A stretch of 64,000 bases of DNA from Acinetobacter sp. XH1741 (GTDB taxonomy: Bacteria > Pseudomonadota > Gammaproteobacteria > Pseudomonadales > Moraxellaceae): contig NZ_CP157428.1 in assembly GCF_041021895.1 (NCBI RefSeq), positions 2,232,001 through 2,296,000 of the forward strand. The letters run 5' to 3'. Within the stretch, counting starts at the first letter, position 1, and each line of letters starts with the position of its first letter. Of this stretch, positions 56,792 to 64,000 are shown piece by piece. The notes beneath the pieces are model-generated. The model searched no databases and was not told where the DNA came from. It saw only the letters and a program-made list of their open reading frames with translations. Position numbers and translations under genes: made by a program.

Positions 56792-58030
56792 ATGAAAGTG
56801 TTCGAAAAATTAGTATTCCCAAATGGCTCATATGTTCCTAACCGTATTGCTAAAGCAGCAATGGAAGAAAACATGGCCGATTTAAACCATGCACCATCAG
56901 AAGAATTAATGCGTTTATATCAAGCTTGGGCAAATGGTGGCGTCGGTCTAATCATTACCGGAAATGTGATGGTAGACCGCCGAGCAATGACTGGACCGGG
57001 TGGTGTCGTGCTAGAAGATGAAAAACATCTAGATACTTTTAAAAAATGGGCAAAAATTAGCCGTTCAAAAGGCGCTCAGGTTTGGCTGCAAATTAATCAT
57101 CCCGGTCGTCAAATGCAGTCAAATTTAGGGCAACAAACATGGGCACCTTCTGCTGTTGCTTTAGATTTAGGAAAAATGTCAGACCGCTTTAATACACCAA
57201 TTGAAATGACTGAATCTATGATTGCAGAAGTGATTCAGCGTTTTGCAAACACAGCGCGTCTAGGTGAAAAAGCTGGGTTTACTGGTGTAGAAATTCATGC
57301 AGCACATGGTTACTTACTAAGCCAGTTTCTTTCTCCACTCAGCAATAAACGCCAAGATCAATGGGGTGGTTCTTTAGAAAATCGCGCTCGTATTTTAATT
57401 GAGATTGTGGAAGCAGTTCGTAAAGTCGTTTCGCCTACGTTTACTGTAGCGGTAAAACTCAATTCAGCCGATTTCCAACGTGGCGGATTTAGTGCTGAAG
57501 ACGCTCAACAAGTGGTTAAAATGTTAAATGAGCATGCAGTCGATTTGGTTGAACTTTCAGGTGGTAGTTATGAAGCACCAGCCATGCAAGGGCAATCGCG
57601 TGATGGCCGTACACTTGCTCGCGAAGCTTACTTTTTAGAATTTGCACAAGAAATTCGTAAAGTTGCCAAAATGCCTGTTATGGTGACAGGTGGTATACGC
57701 CGTAAACAAGTGGCAGAAAAAGTAGTTGAAAGTGGTGTAGATATGGTCGGTATTGCCACAGCTTTAGCAATTGAACCTAATTTGCCAAATGCTTGGAAAC
57801 AAGGGCACAATGTTACACCAGAGTTAAAACCAATTACTTGGAAAAACAAGACACTTGCTTCACTTGCCAATATGGCTGTAGTGAAATTCCAGTTACGTAA
57901 TTTAAGCGCTGGTAAAAAAACAAAACCAAATGTTTCACCAGCTTGGGCTTTAATTTTGCAACAATCAGCGATGTCATGCCGTACCCGCCAATACAAAAAG
58001 GGCATGCGTGACTATACATTTGCTTCTTAA
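56792..58030 (+). CDS. NADH:flavin oxidoreductase, old yellow enzyme family
   Basis: 412 residues, FMN TIM barrel: FPNGSYVPNRIAKAAMEE, INHPGRQMQ, EIHAAHGYLLSQFLSPLSNKRQDQWGGSLENRARI, VTGGIRRKQVAEKVVESGVDMVGIATAL. The GGSxxNR block is the family signature. It reduces electrophilic enones or enals with NAD(P)H, matching the aldehyde theme of the regulon. GAGG ribosome site; first gene of a two-gene unit. Confidence 0.87.
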   Translation: MKVFEKLVFPNGSYVPNRIAKAAMEENMADLNHAPSEELMRLYQAWANGGVGLIITGNVMVDRRAMTGPGGVVLEDEKHLDTFKKWAKISRSKGAQVWLQINHPGRQMQSNLGQQTWAPSAVALDLGKMSDRFNTPIEMTESMIAEVIQRFANTARLGEKAGFTGVEIHAAHGYLLSQFLSPLSNKRQDQWGGSLENRARILIEIVEAVRKVVSPTFTVAVKLNSADFQRGGFSAEDAQQVVKMLNEHAVDLVELSGGSYEAPAMQGQSRDGRTLAREAYFLEFAQEIRKVAKMPVMVTGGIRRKQVAEKVVESGVDMVGIATALAIEPNLPNAWKQGHNVTPELKPITWKNKTLASLANMAVVKFQLRNLSAGKKTKPNVSPAWALILQQSAMSCRTRQYKKGMRDYTFAS

Positions 58031-58045
58031 TAAGTGAGTTGTGTT

Positions 58046-59113
58046 ATGACAAATCCGAATGATTCAAACTGGATAATTTATGGAGCAAATGGCTACACGG
58101 GCGAGTTAATCGCTCGTGAAGCTGTACGCCAAGGTCTAAAACCAACTTTGGCTGGTCGTAACAAAGCTAAGGTTGAATCACTTGCTCAAGAGTTGGGACT
58201 CGACTATAAAGCTTTTGGGCTTGATAACGTAAATGCGGTCAGTGAGCAACTGCAAGGCTTTAAATTGGTCATGCACTGTGCAGGGCCATTTTCAGCAACA
58301 TCAAAACCCATGATGGAAGCGTGTATAAATGCAGGTGCTCACTATCTAGATATTACGGGTGAAATCGCTGTATTTGAGTTGGCACAGTCACTTAACAGCC
58401 AAGCTGAAAAAGCCGATATTGTGCTTTGTCCGGGTGTTGGCTTCGATGTGATTCCGACAGATTGTGTTGCCGCTGCTCTCAAAGAAGCATTGCCAGATGC
58501 AACCCATTTAGCACTTGGTTTTGACTCTCGAACAGGGTTTTCGCCGGGTACAGCCAAAACAAGTACAGAAGGCATGGCTGAAGGCGGAAAAATTCGTAAA
58601 AACGGAAAAATTACTACTGTTCCATTAGCACATTATGTTCGGACCATTGATTTTGGTGACGGTAAAAAAAGTGCCATGAGTGTTCCTTGGGGAGACGTAT
58701 CTACAGCGTTCAATACAACTGGTATTCCAAACATTGAAGTATTTGTACCCGCATTTCCTAAAATGATTTTTGGTGCGAAAATGCTGAACTATGTACGCCC
58801 AATATTAAAACTAAAAGCAGTACAGAAGTTTATTAAGTCACGTATTGAAAAAACGGTTGTGGGTCCAAATGAAGAGCTTCGTGCGAAAGTACCTACCTAT
58901 GTTTGGGGTGAAGCAAGAAATGCACGTGGGGAAATCAAAACTGCCCGTATCCAAACAGAAAATGCATATAGCCTTACCGTAAATGGCTCACTGACTGTGG
59001 TGAATTATTTACTCAAAAATACCGTGAAAGGCGGTACATATACGCCAGCAAAACTGATGGGTTATAAGCTAGTGACCGAGCTGCCAGGTTCTGGTCCATT
59101 GGTCATTACATAA
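58046..59113 (+). CDS. saccharopine-dehydrogenase-like NAD(P)-binding reductase
   Basis: 355 residues with an N-terminal Rossmann motif (IYGANGYTGELIAREAVRQGLKPTLAGRNKAKVE) and LVMHCAGPFSATSKPMMEACINAGAHYLDITGE. This family includes the trans-acting enoyl reductase of mycobacteria. ATG 58046 is preferred to a GTG at 58034. It follows the OYE gene by 15 bp and shares its promoter. Substrate unknown. Confidence 0.78.
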   Translation: MTNPNDSNWIIYGANGYTGELIAREAVRQGLKPTLAGRNKAKVESLAQELGLDYKAFGLDNVNAVSEQLQGFKLVMHCAGPFSATSKPMMEACINAGAHYLDITGEIAVFELAQSLNSQAEKADIVLCPGVGFDVIPTDCVAAALKEALPDATHLALGFDSRTGFSPGTAKTSTEGMAEGGKIRKNGKITTVPLAHYVRTIDFGDGKKSAMSVPWGDVSTAFNTTGIPNIEVFVPAFPKMIFGAKMLNYVRPILKLKAVQKFIKSRIEKTVVGPNEELRAKVPTYVWGEARNARGEIKTARIQTENAYSLTVNGSLTVVNYLLKNTVKGGTYTPAKLMGYKLVTELPGSGPLVIT

Positions 59114-59129
59114 CAAGCCTTGTTCAAAT

Positions 59130-59157
59130 CCCGAATAAGGAGTTATTCTTGTTCGGG
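59130..59157 (+). terminator. terminator of oxidoreductase pair
   Basis: CCCGAATAAG / CTTGTTCGGG hairpin (59130-59139, 59148-59157) with one mismatch-like G-U, then TAATTTA. T-run weak. Confidence 0.6.
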
Positions 59158-59296
59158 TAATTTATAAATATTTCAAGTAAATACAGCTTTATATAGATAA
59201 AAAGAAAAACAGAAAACAAAACACTCCATAAGAAATAACTCAAATTGAATATACTAAAAAGCGATAAATTTTTTTCATAACAAAGGAATCAGAATA

Positions 59297-59872
59297 ATGA
59301 GAAAACTCATATTATTTCTACATGCATCGCTTGATAGTTTTGTGGAAGGTCCAAATGGAGCAATGGACATCGGATGGATTGCTTACGACGCCGATTTGGC
59401 TAACCATGCCAAAGAAATTTTGAGTACTGCTGACACGGTCATTTGGGGACGTGCGACTTATCAGATGATGCATAATTACTGGCCAACTATGCTTTCAAAC
59501 CCAGAAGCTTCGGAGCATGAGCGAAACCACGCGAAATGGATTGAAAAGACAGAAAAAATTGTTTTTTCAACCACTCTAGATAAAGTTGAATGGAATAATT
59601 CTAGACTTGTAAAAGACCATGTTGAAGAAGAAATTAATAAGCTCAAACAGCAACCGGGCAAGGATATGGTGATTTTGGGGAGTCCACGGTTTGCACACTA
59701 TCTAATGCAACTTGATTTAATTGATGAATATAAAATTACGGTATCACCCGTGCTGATTGGTAGTGGCTTACCACTATTCCAAGGTATTCAAGAAAAGACT
59801 AATCTTAAACTTATTGAAAATAAAACTTTTGCTTCGGGTGCAATTGGTCTTCACTATCAAAAGATTGGCTGA
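59297..59872 (+). CDS. dihydrofolate reductase family protein (RibD C-terminal type)
   Basis: 191 residues: LFLHASLDSFVEGPNGAMDIGWI opening, DTVIWGRATYQMMHNYWP, MVILGSPRFAHYLMQLDLIDEYKITVSPVLIGSGLPLF. These are standard for the YwjB/RibD-like reductase family, whose true substrates are mostly unknown. AAAGGA ribosome site and own terminator; no MerR-type site found upstream. Confidence 0.83.
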   Translation: MRKLILFLHASLDSFVEGPNGAMDIGWIAYDADLANHAKEILSTADTVIWGRATYQMMHNYWPTMLSNPEASEHERNHAKWIEKTEKIVFSTTLDKVEWNNSRLVKDHVEEEINKLKQQPGKDMVILGSPRFAHYLMQLDLIDEYKITVSPVLIGSGLPLFQGIQEKTNLKLIENKTFASGAIGLHYQKIG

Positions 59873-59895
59873 TTTTTTTCTATAGTATCTGTAGG

Positions 59896-59937
59896 AAAAA
59901 GACGAATTACAAAATGGGGCTGTAATTCGTCTTTTTA
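59896..59937. terminator. Rho-independent terminator of RibD-like gene
   Basis: A perfect 16-bp stem (59896-59911, 59921-59936) with a 9-nt loop, A-run before and T-run within, between convergent genes. Confidence 0.92.
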
Positions 59938-60028
59938 AATTCATGAGGTGCTACTTACACGCTTAGTAGATACCAATACATATTTTATATACAACATGAG
60001 AGCAGTTAACTCTATTTGAACTTAAAAA

Positions 60029-60445
60029 CTATGGTGTTTTTACTTTGTCAAAATAAAGATTCATGAGGCGTTCTGCATTTTGTTCACACGTAATTTCATC
60101 GGGTTTATTATTGATCGCATTAATCATGGTATGTAAGTTTTGCTTACTTACTTTAAGTTTCTGTTCTAAAAGTTCTATTTCCTGAATTTTGGTTTCAATC
60201 GTTTGAATGAGTGCATCATGATCCCAAACGGCAACTTTCGATGGCAAAAAAGATTTAATTTCTGCTAAAGAAAAGCCGACTTGCTGGGCTTGCTGGATTA
60301 AAGAAAGCTGTTTTAAATCGTTATCGGTATATTCTCGATAGCCATTCGATTTTCTTTTTGCTTTAGGCAAGAGTTTGATTTGCTCATAGTAACGAATTGT
60401 AGGGGTACTTAAACCACTTAGTTTAGATAACTCGCTAATATTCAT
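60029..60445 (-). CDS. MerR family transcriptional regulator
   Basis: 138 residues. The N-terminal HTH starts MNISELSKLSGLSTPTIRYYEQIKLLP, then the wing, a coiled coil (~80-115: IQTIETKIQEIELLEQKLKVSKQNLHTM) and a short C-terminus with one Cys (EITCEQN). ATG 60445 is chosen because it opens the conserved domain; a start at 60466 would lie inside the operator. The single Cys resembles aldehyde-sensing NmlR/AdhR regulators, and the B. subtilis AdhR regulon also includes a DJ-1 family gene. It is divergent from a DJ-1 gene with site a between. Proposed regulator of six promoters in the window. Confidence 0.82.
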   Translation of the reverse strand: MNISELSKLSGLSTPTIRYYEQIKLLPKAKRKSNGYREYTDNDLKQLSLIQQAQQVGFSLAEIKSFLPSKVAVWDHDALIQTIETKIQEIELLEQKLKVSKQNLHTMINAINNKPDEITCEQNAERLMNLYFDKVKTP

Positions 60446-60459
60446 AGCCACATACTCTC

Positions 60460-60490
60460 TTGACATTCAAGCTAACTTTAGACTTATAGT
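60460..60490 (+). promoter_or_regulatory. MerR-type promoter, site a
   Basis: TTGACA (60460-60465), 19-bp spacer with TTCAAG-CTAA-CTTTAGA, TATAGT (60485-60490). It lies in the short divergent region beside the MerR gene and drives the DJ-1 gene. Confidence 0.85.
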
Positions 60491-60601
60491 AACATAAAAG
60501 CAAGGTTCATAACTTTACCAAGCACACACTTTCAGTAACAATTTTCTATGCTTTGATAGACGAAAGAATAGAATTATAAATATGAAAAATGAGGTGAGAA
60601 A

Positions 60602-61294
60602 ATGTCTAAACGCATATTACACGTCGTGACCAATGTTTCACGCTATAAGGATGTAGATCAACAAACCGGGCTGTGGTTAGGTGAGCTCACTCATGCCTAT
60701 GATGAATTTGAAAAGCAAGGTTACGTGCAAGACATTGTCAGTCCAAATGGTGGCAAAACCCCGATTGAACCTAAATCGCTTGTGCCTTTAGTGGCTGATA
60801 AATCTGTTAAAGACCGAGAAAAAGATCAAGCATTTATTACGCTGTTAGCAAATACTTTTAAGCCTTCAGATATTAATTGGCAAGATTATGATGTGATCTA
60901 TTACACAGGCGGTCATGGTGTTATGTGGGACTTTTTAGATAATCCTGAACTGCAAGAAATCACCAAAAATATTTATGAAAAGGGTGGCATTGTTTCAAGC
61001 GTTTGCCACGGTTATTGCGGCTTGCTCAATGTCAGGCTTTCAAATGGTAAACGACTTATAGACGGGAAAAAGTTAACTGGCTTTGCATGGAGTGAAGAGG
61101 TTTTGGCTGGGGTTGCAAAAAAAGTCCCATACAATGCCGAAGAGCTCGCTAAAGAAAATGGCGCTCGTTATGAAAAAGCTTTCATTCCATTTGCACCGTA
61201 TGTGGTTCAGGACGGCAACTTAATTACGGGACAAAACCCGTTTTCTGCTAAAAAAACGGCTCTAGCGATTATAGAAGAGTTAGAAAAGTCATAA
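60602..61294 (+). CDS. cytoplasmic DJ-1/PfpI family protein
   Basis: 230 residues, no signal peptide. YYTGGHGVMWDF and the nucleophile elbow SSVCHGYCG (C135, H136) are the DJ-1/Hsp31-like active site; GLWLGELTHAYDEFEKQGY and IVSPNGGKTPIEPKSL complete the fold. It is the cytoplasmic counterpart of 44174-44980. Glyoxalase-III or deglycase-like activity is known for relatives. Confidence 0.85.
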   Translation: MSKRILHVVTNVSRYKDVDQQTGLWLGELTHAYDEFEKQGYVQDIVSPNGGKTPIEPKSLVPLVADKSVKDREKDQAFITLLANTFKPSDINWQDYDVIYYTGGHGVMWDFLDNPELQEITKNIYEKGGIVSSVCHGYCGLLNVRLSNGKRLIDGKKLTGFAWSEEVLAGVAKKVPYNAEELAKENGARYEKAFIPFAPYVVQDGNLITGQNPFSAKKTALAIIEELEKS

Positions 61295-61305
61295 CTTAAT
61301 GACTC

Positions 61306-61347
61306 AAAAAACCTAAAAGCAAAACCAGCGACGGCTTTGCTTTTAGG
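61306..61347 (-). terminator. terminator of NDH-2-like gene
   Basis: A perfect 12-bp stem CCTAAAAGCAAA / TTTGCTTTTAGG (61312-61323, 61336-61347). The T-run is on the minus-strand side, so it ends the leftward flavoprotein gene. Confidence 0.85.
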
Positions 61348-61385
61348 GTGTTTAAATAAAATGATCTGGTTTCGCAAAACCAATT

Positions 61386-62591
61386 TTAAGGAACAATTAC
61401 GAAATCAGGATTTGCTATAGCAAAAACAGCTTCACGGTCTGCAACTGGTGGATAAATCCAAACCGTATTAATTTCTTGTTTAATTTTTTTCGCCTCATGA
61501 CGTACAAATTGAACTTTTCTATCCCATCCTTCAGTATAAAGTGCGCCCCATGGGCCTAAGTCGACACAAGTCACATACTTTGGTTGGCTATAGGCATGAA
61601 GTGGTAAATCAACCAATTCCGCCGCAGCATTGTAACCCGCTACACGGCCTAAGCTCATCGCGTGCTGACATGACATCACGTTAAAATTACCTACATCGTC
61701 GGTTGGAACTTTTACCGTATCACCCGTCACAAAAATATTTTTTGCTTCAGGTGCATGTAAATAAGCATCCCCTAAAATACGGCCTAAATTATCTTTTTCA
61801 CCTGCAATTTGAGAGGTAAGTGAGTTTGCTCGCATGCCCGCAGTCCAAATAACCGTTTCTGCTTCAATTTTTTCGCCGTTAGAAAGGGTTACACCAGAAG
61901 CATCAAGTGCAGTAACGCGTAGCCCAGCTTTACCTTCAACACCAAGTTCCTCGAGAGCTTCACGAATGACAGCCGCAGCTTCGTCACCCAATGCTGCACC
62001 AATTTCTTCAGATGAATCGACTAAAACCACACGAATATCAGTTTCACCTAAAATGCTACGCAGACGCTCAGGCATTTCGGTCACTGTTTCAATCCCAGTC
62101 AGGCCGCCACCAGCGACAACTACAGTATTACGAGCTGCATTTGCAGGTTTATTGGCTAGGTTTTTAAGATGCTGGTCTAATTTTTCCGCATCCTCTAATG
62201 TACTTACGCTAAAACCATATTCGGTAAGTCCCGGTATAGGTGGCATAAATGTCGTACTTCCAGTTGCCAGAATAAAACGGTCATAGCTTAAAGTCTGTTT
62301 ATCGCCCTGAGTTGTGGTAATCACAAGATTTTGGGCAGTAGCATCAATTTCATTTACCCAGCCAGCCACATATTTAACGTCAACTACACTTAATAACTCT
62401 GAAATATCAGGGTACATATTTTCAAGTACAGCTTCATAAAGACGAGGACGAATATCTACATTTGGACTAGGGGAAACCATCACTACTTCAATGTTTTGAT
62501 CTTGCGATGCTAAGTGAATTGCCCGTTGTGCAGCAAGGGCAGCCCATAAACCAGCAAAGCCAGAACCTGCAATAATAATACGCTTACTCAT
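61386..62591 (-). CDS. NAD(P)/FAD-dependent oxidoreductase (NDH-2-like)
   Basis: 401 residues with two nucleotide folds: GSGFAGLWAALAAQRA (FAD) and VVAGGGLTGIETVTEMPERL (NAD(P)H), then the second FAD motif NIFVTGDTVKV. The pattern matches type-II NADH dehydrogenases and related FAD disulfide-reductase-like proteins. It lacks a clear C-terminal membrane helix, so a soluble quinone or nitro reductase role is possible. A long inverted repeat covers its promoter. Confidence 0.82.
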   Translation of the reverse strand: MSKRIIIAGSGFAGLWAALAAQRAIHLASQDQNIEVVMVSPSPNVDIRPRLYEAVLENMYPDISELLSVVDVKYVAGWVNEIDATAQNLVITTTQGDKQTLSYDRFILATGSTTFMPPIPGLTEYGFSVSTLEDAEKLDQHLKNLANKPANAARNTVVVAGGGLTGIETVTEMPERLRSILGETDIRVVLVDSSEEIGAALGDEAAAVIREALEELGVEGKAGLRVTALDASGVTLSNGEKIEAETVIWTAGMRANSLTSQIAGEKDNLGRILGDAYLHAPEAKNIFVTGDTVKVPTDDVGNFNVMSCQHAMSLGRVAGYNAAAELVDLPLHAYSQPKYVTCVDLGPWGALYTEGWDRKVQFVRHEAKKIKQEINTVWIYPPVADREAVFAIANPDFVIVP

Positions 62592-62611
62592 TTGATTATC
62601 CTTTTGATAAG

Positions 62612-62682
62612 TTTTCGGACAACATATTCCAGCTCATCACAAAATTTTGGGTGAGCGAATCCATTCTCTGATTGTCCGAAAA
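62612..62682 (-). promoter_or_regulatory. inverted repeat in the flavoprotein promoter
   Basis: TTTTCGGACAA (62612-62622) and its exact complement TTGTCCGAAAA (62672-62682), 49 bp apart and just upstream of the flavoprotein ATG. Two half-sites of one regulator, possibly the neighbouring Rrf2 protein, are a reasonable guess. Confidence 0.55.
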
Positions 62683-62747
62683 AATCTGAGAAGGCGTTTA
62701 AAAAGGATGAGGGGAGTTTACTTTAGGGGTGAGGCCCTATCAGTTTA

Positions 62748-63296
62748 TTAGTCGGGCGTATCCCGTGATATTTTACTTTTTCGCATTTTTGCTGTTCTTC
62801 CTTCAATGCGTTCACTGATCCAACCATTTACATCACTAAAAAACACATCGGGAGCATAACGGCCAAAACGGTCTGCAATATCGCCAAGTGTATGAGTACC
62901 TAAAGCATCTCGCATGGCTTTTTCAGCCTGTAGCATGACCGCATGTACTGCGCACACACCACTGGTTGCCCAATCGGGAGGGGCATTGTTAAAGACTGCA
63001 CATTTACCACGAACTTCTTGGCACTCAAAAAGCGGTTTTTCACCCTCAATTGCATTCACAATATCCAAAAAACTGATTTCGTGAGCAGATTGAGCCAGTA
63101 AATAGCCGCCTCGAACACCTTCTTGTGCTACAACAAGTCCAGCCTTTTCAAGTTTAGGAAAAATCTTGGCCATAAAACTCGGAGATACTCCTTGTAATTC
63201 GGCAAGATCTTTACTACTCAAAGGTTTATCTTCATTGTTCACAAGAAAAAGAAGACAGTGAATCGCATACTCGACGCTACTAGTGATATAAGCCAT
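62748..63296 (-). CDS. Rrf2 family transcriptional regulator
   Basis: 182 residues. The Rrf2 wHTH is at ~1-75 (SSVEYAIHCLLFLVNNEDKPLSSKDLAELQGVSPSFMAKIFPKLEKAGLV, RGGYLLA), followed by three cysteines C92, C99 and C115, the arrangement used to hold a [2Fe-2S] cluster in IscR and NsrR. The spacing (6 and 15 residues between) is longer than in IscR. Likely to sense redox or nitrosative stress and to control the flavoprotein and itself (inference). Confidence 0.85.
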   Translation of the reverse strand: MAYITSSVEYAIHCLLFLVNNEDKPLSSKDLAELQGVSPSFMAKIFPKLEKAGLVVAQEGVRGGYLLAQSAHEISFLDIVNAIEGEKPLFECQEVRGKCAVFNNAPPDWATSGVCAVHAVMLQAEKAMRDALGTHTLGDIADRFGRYAPDVFFSDVNGWISERIEGRTAKMRKSKISRDTPD

Positions 63297-63320
63297 TTAA
63301 TTTCATAATTGATCAATTAC

Positions 63321-63390
63321 AAACACAGACTAATGCAGTCTGTGTTTTAAGTCAACAATAAAACTAAGACAAATTTAGTCTTAGTTTTAT
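63321..63390 (-). promoter_or_regulatory. two palindromes upstream of the Rrf2 gene
   Basis: AAACACAGACT / AGTCTGTGTTT (63321-63347, 11-bp arms, 5-nt gap) and ATAAAACTAAGAC / GTCTTAGTTTTAT (63358-63390, 13-bp arms, 7-nt gap). Both are centred on an AGAC/GTCT core, as paired operators would be. One could also serve as a terminator for the metallo-beta-lactamase-fold gene that reads into this gap. Confidence 0.6.
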
Positions 63391-63495
63391 TTGAAAGTAT
63401 TATAAAGAGGAGGAGTAGGTGGTATGTATCTGATTTTAAATACCTTTAAAGTAAAATTGAACGATATAAATAATTTAAAAAAATTATCGAAAAAC

Positions 63496-64000
63496 TTACG
63501 AACGCCACCAATAATTTTTGACATTTGGGTTATTTAGATCTAAAACTTCACCCATCTGGGGCGTGCTAATCGCTAACTTATGTTCATGTGCCAAACCGAC
63601 AATACGTTCAAATGGGTCATCCCAAGCATGGAGCGCCAAGTCAAAAGTACCATTGTGCACAGGCAACAAATGACGTCCTTTTAAATCGATATGTGCTTGT
63701 AAAGTTTGCTCTGGTTGCATGTGAACATCGGGCCATTCAGGGTCATAAGCGCCAGTTTCTAACATGGTCAAATCAAAGGGGCCATAGCGGTGTCCAATCT
63801 CTTTAAACCCGTCAAAATAGCCAGTGTCACCGCTAAAAAATACACGTAAGTCATTATCAATAATTACCCACGAAGCCCAAAGGGTTGCATTGCTATCGCT
63901 CATACCGCGGCCTGAAAAGTGATGGGCAGGGGTAGCAACCAGTTCAAGCCCCTCTACATGGGTGGTATCCCACCAGTCGAGTTGTTGAATTTTTTCTGCT
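63496..64000 (-). CDS. metallo-beta-lactamase fold hydrolase, partial
   Basis: The C-terminal ~168 residues are visible and the gene runs off the right edge. Motifs are VATPAHHFSGRG (metal His), FFSGDTGYFDGFKEI, TMLETGAYDPEWPDVHMQPEQTLQAH, LPVHNGTFDLALHAWDDPFERI. This is the NAPE-PLD/UlaG-like branch of the family. An internal ATG at 63903 is not the start, because the frame stays open to the window end. Confidence 0.85.
   Translation of the reverse strand, partial: AEKIQQLDWWDTTHVEGLELVATPAHHFSGRGMSDSNATLWASWVIIDNDLRVFFSGDTGYFDGFKEIGHRYGPFDLTMLETGAYDPEWPDVHMQPEQTLQAHIDLKGRHLLPVHNGTFDLALHAWDDPFERIVGLAHEHKLAISTPQMGEVLDLNNPNVKNYWWRS

Overview
The window is an AT-rich gammaproteobacterial chromosome segment. 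It most probably comes from an Acinetobacter of the A. baumannii/calcoaceticus group. The evidence is an iacHABICDEFG indole-acetate cluster with a divergent MarR gene, a catM-catBCA-IJ-FD beta-ketoadipate locus with a CatM/BenM-type ATAC-N7-GTAT site, and the tail of a PQQ glucose dehydrogenase. No tRNA, rRNA, transposase, phage gene or CRISPR array was seen. The region is almost wholly catabolic and stress-response genes.

Layout. 1-3.4 kb: end of gcd, a candidate small RNA, a lipoprotein, and a two-piece YeeE/YedE (TsuA-like) transporter with a persulfide dioxygenase. 3.4-9.1 kb: IclR and LysR regulators, then an acyl-CoA dehydrogenase / APH-fold kinase / histidine phosphatase / SDR operon. 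9.1-20.7 kb: OprD-type porin, MFS carrier, iacR and the complete iac operon. 20.8-28.9 kb: feaR, tynA copper amine oxidase, porin, GMC oxidoreductase and feaB-type aldehyde dehydrogenase. 28.9-36.4 kb: cat genes (minus strand) and catM, interrupted by a ~260-bp palindromic MITE-like element. 36.5-45 kb: TorF-like porin and a stress/detoxification block (quinone oxidoreductase, aldehyde dehydrogenase, two acetoacetate-decarboxylase-like paralogs, cofactor-free haloperoxidase, exported DJ-1 protein). 45.2-54.9 kb: a levulinate/4-hydroxyacid (lva) cluster with two sigma-54 promoters. 55-64 kb: exported esterase with OhrR-type regulator, OYE-family oxidoreductase, saccharopine-dehydrogenase-like reductase, a MerR regulator with a divergent DJ-1 gene, NDH-2-like flavoprotein, Rrf2 regulator and a metallo-beta-lactamase-fold gene cut by the window edge.

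How the genes fit together. TynA plus FeaB, and possibly the GMC enzyme, would turn arylalkyl amines or alcohols into aryl acetates. If the amine is tryptamine the product is indole-3-acetate, the substrate of the adjacent iac genes. Those lead to catechol, which the adjacent cat genes take to TCA intermediates. This gives about 26 kb of possibly continuous pathway (inference).

Two separate modules pair an APH-like kinase with an acyl-CoA dehydrogenase, the arrangement known from LvaA/LvaC and from animal ACAD10/11. Both carry an extra histidine phosphatase.

Six promoters spread over 20 kb share TTGAC(A/C), a 19-bp spacer and a TTmAAg-N4-CTTTAA-like dyad inside the spacer. This is the hallmark of a MerR-family regulon, and the only MerR gene in the window (60029-60445) lies beside one of these sites.
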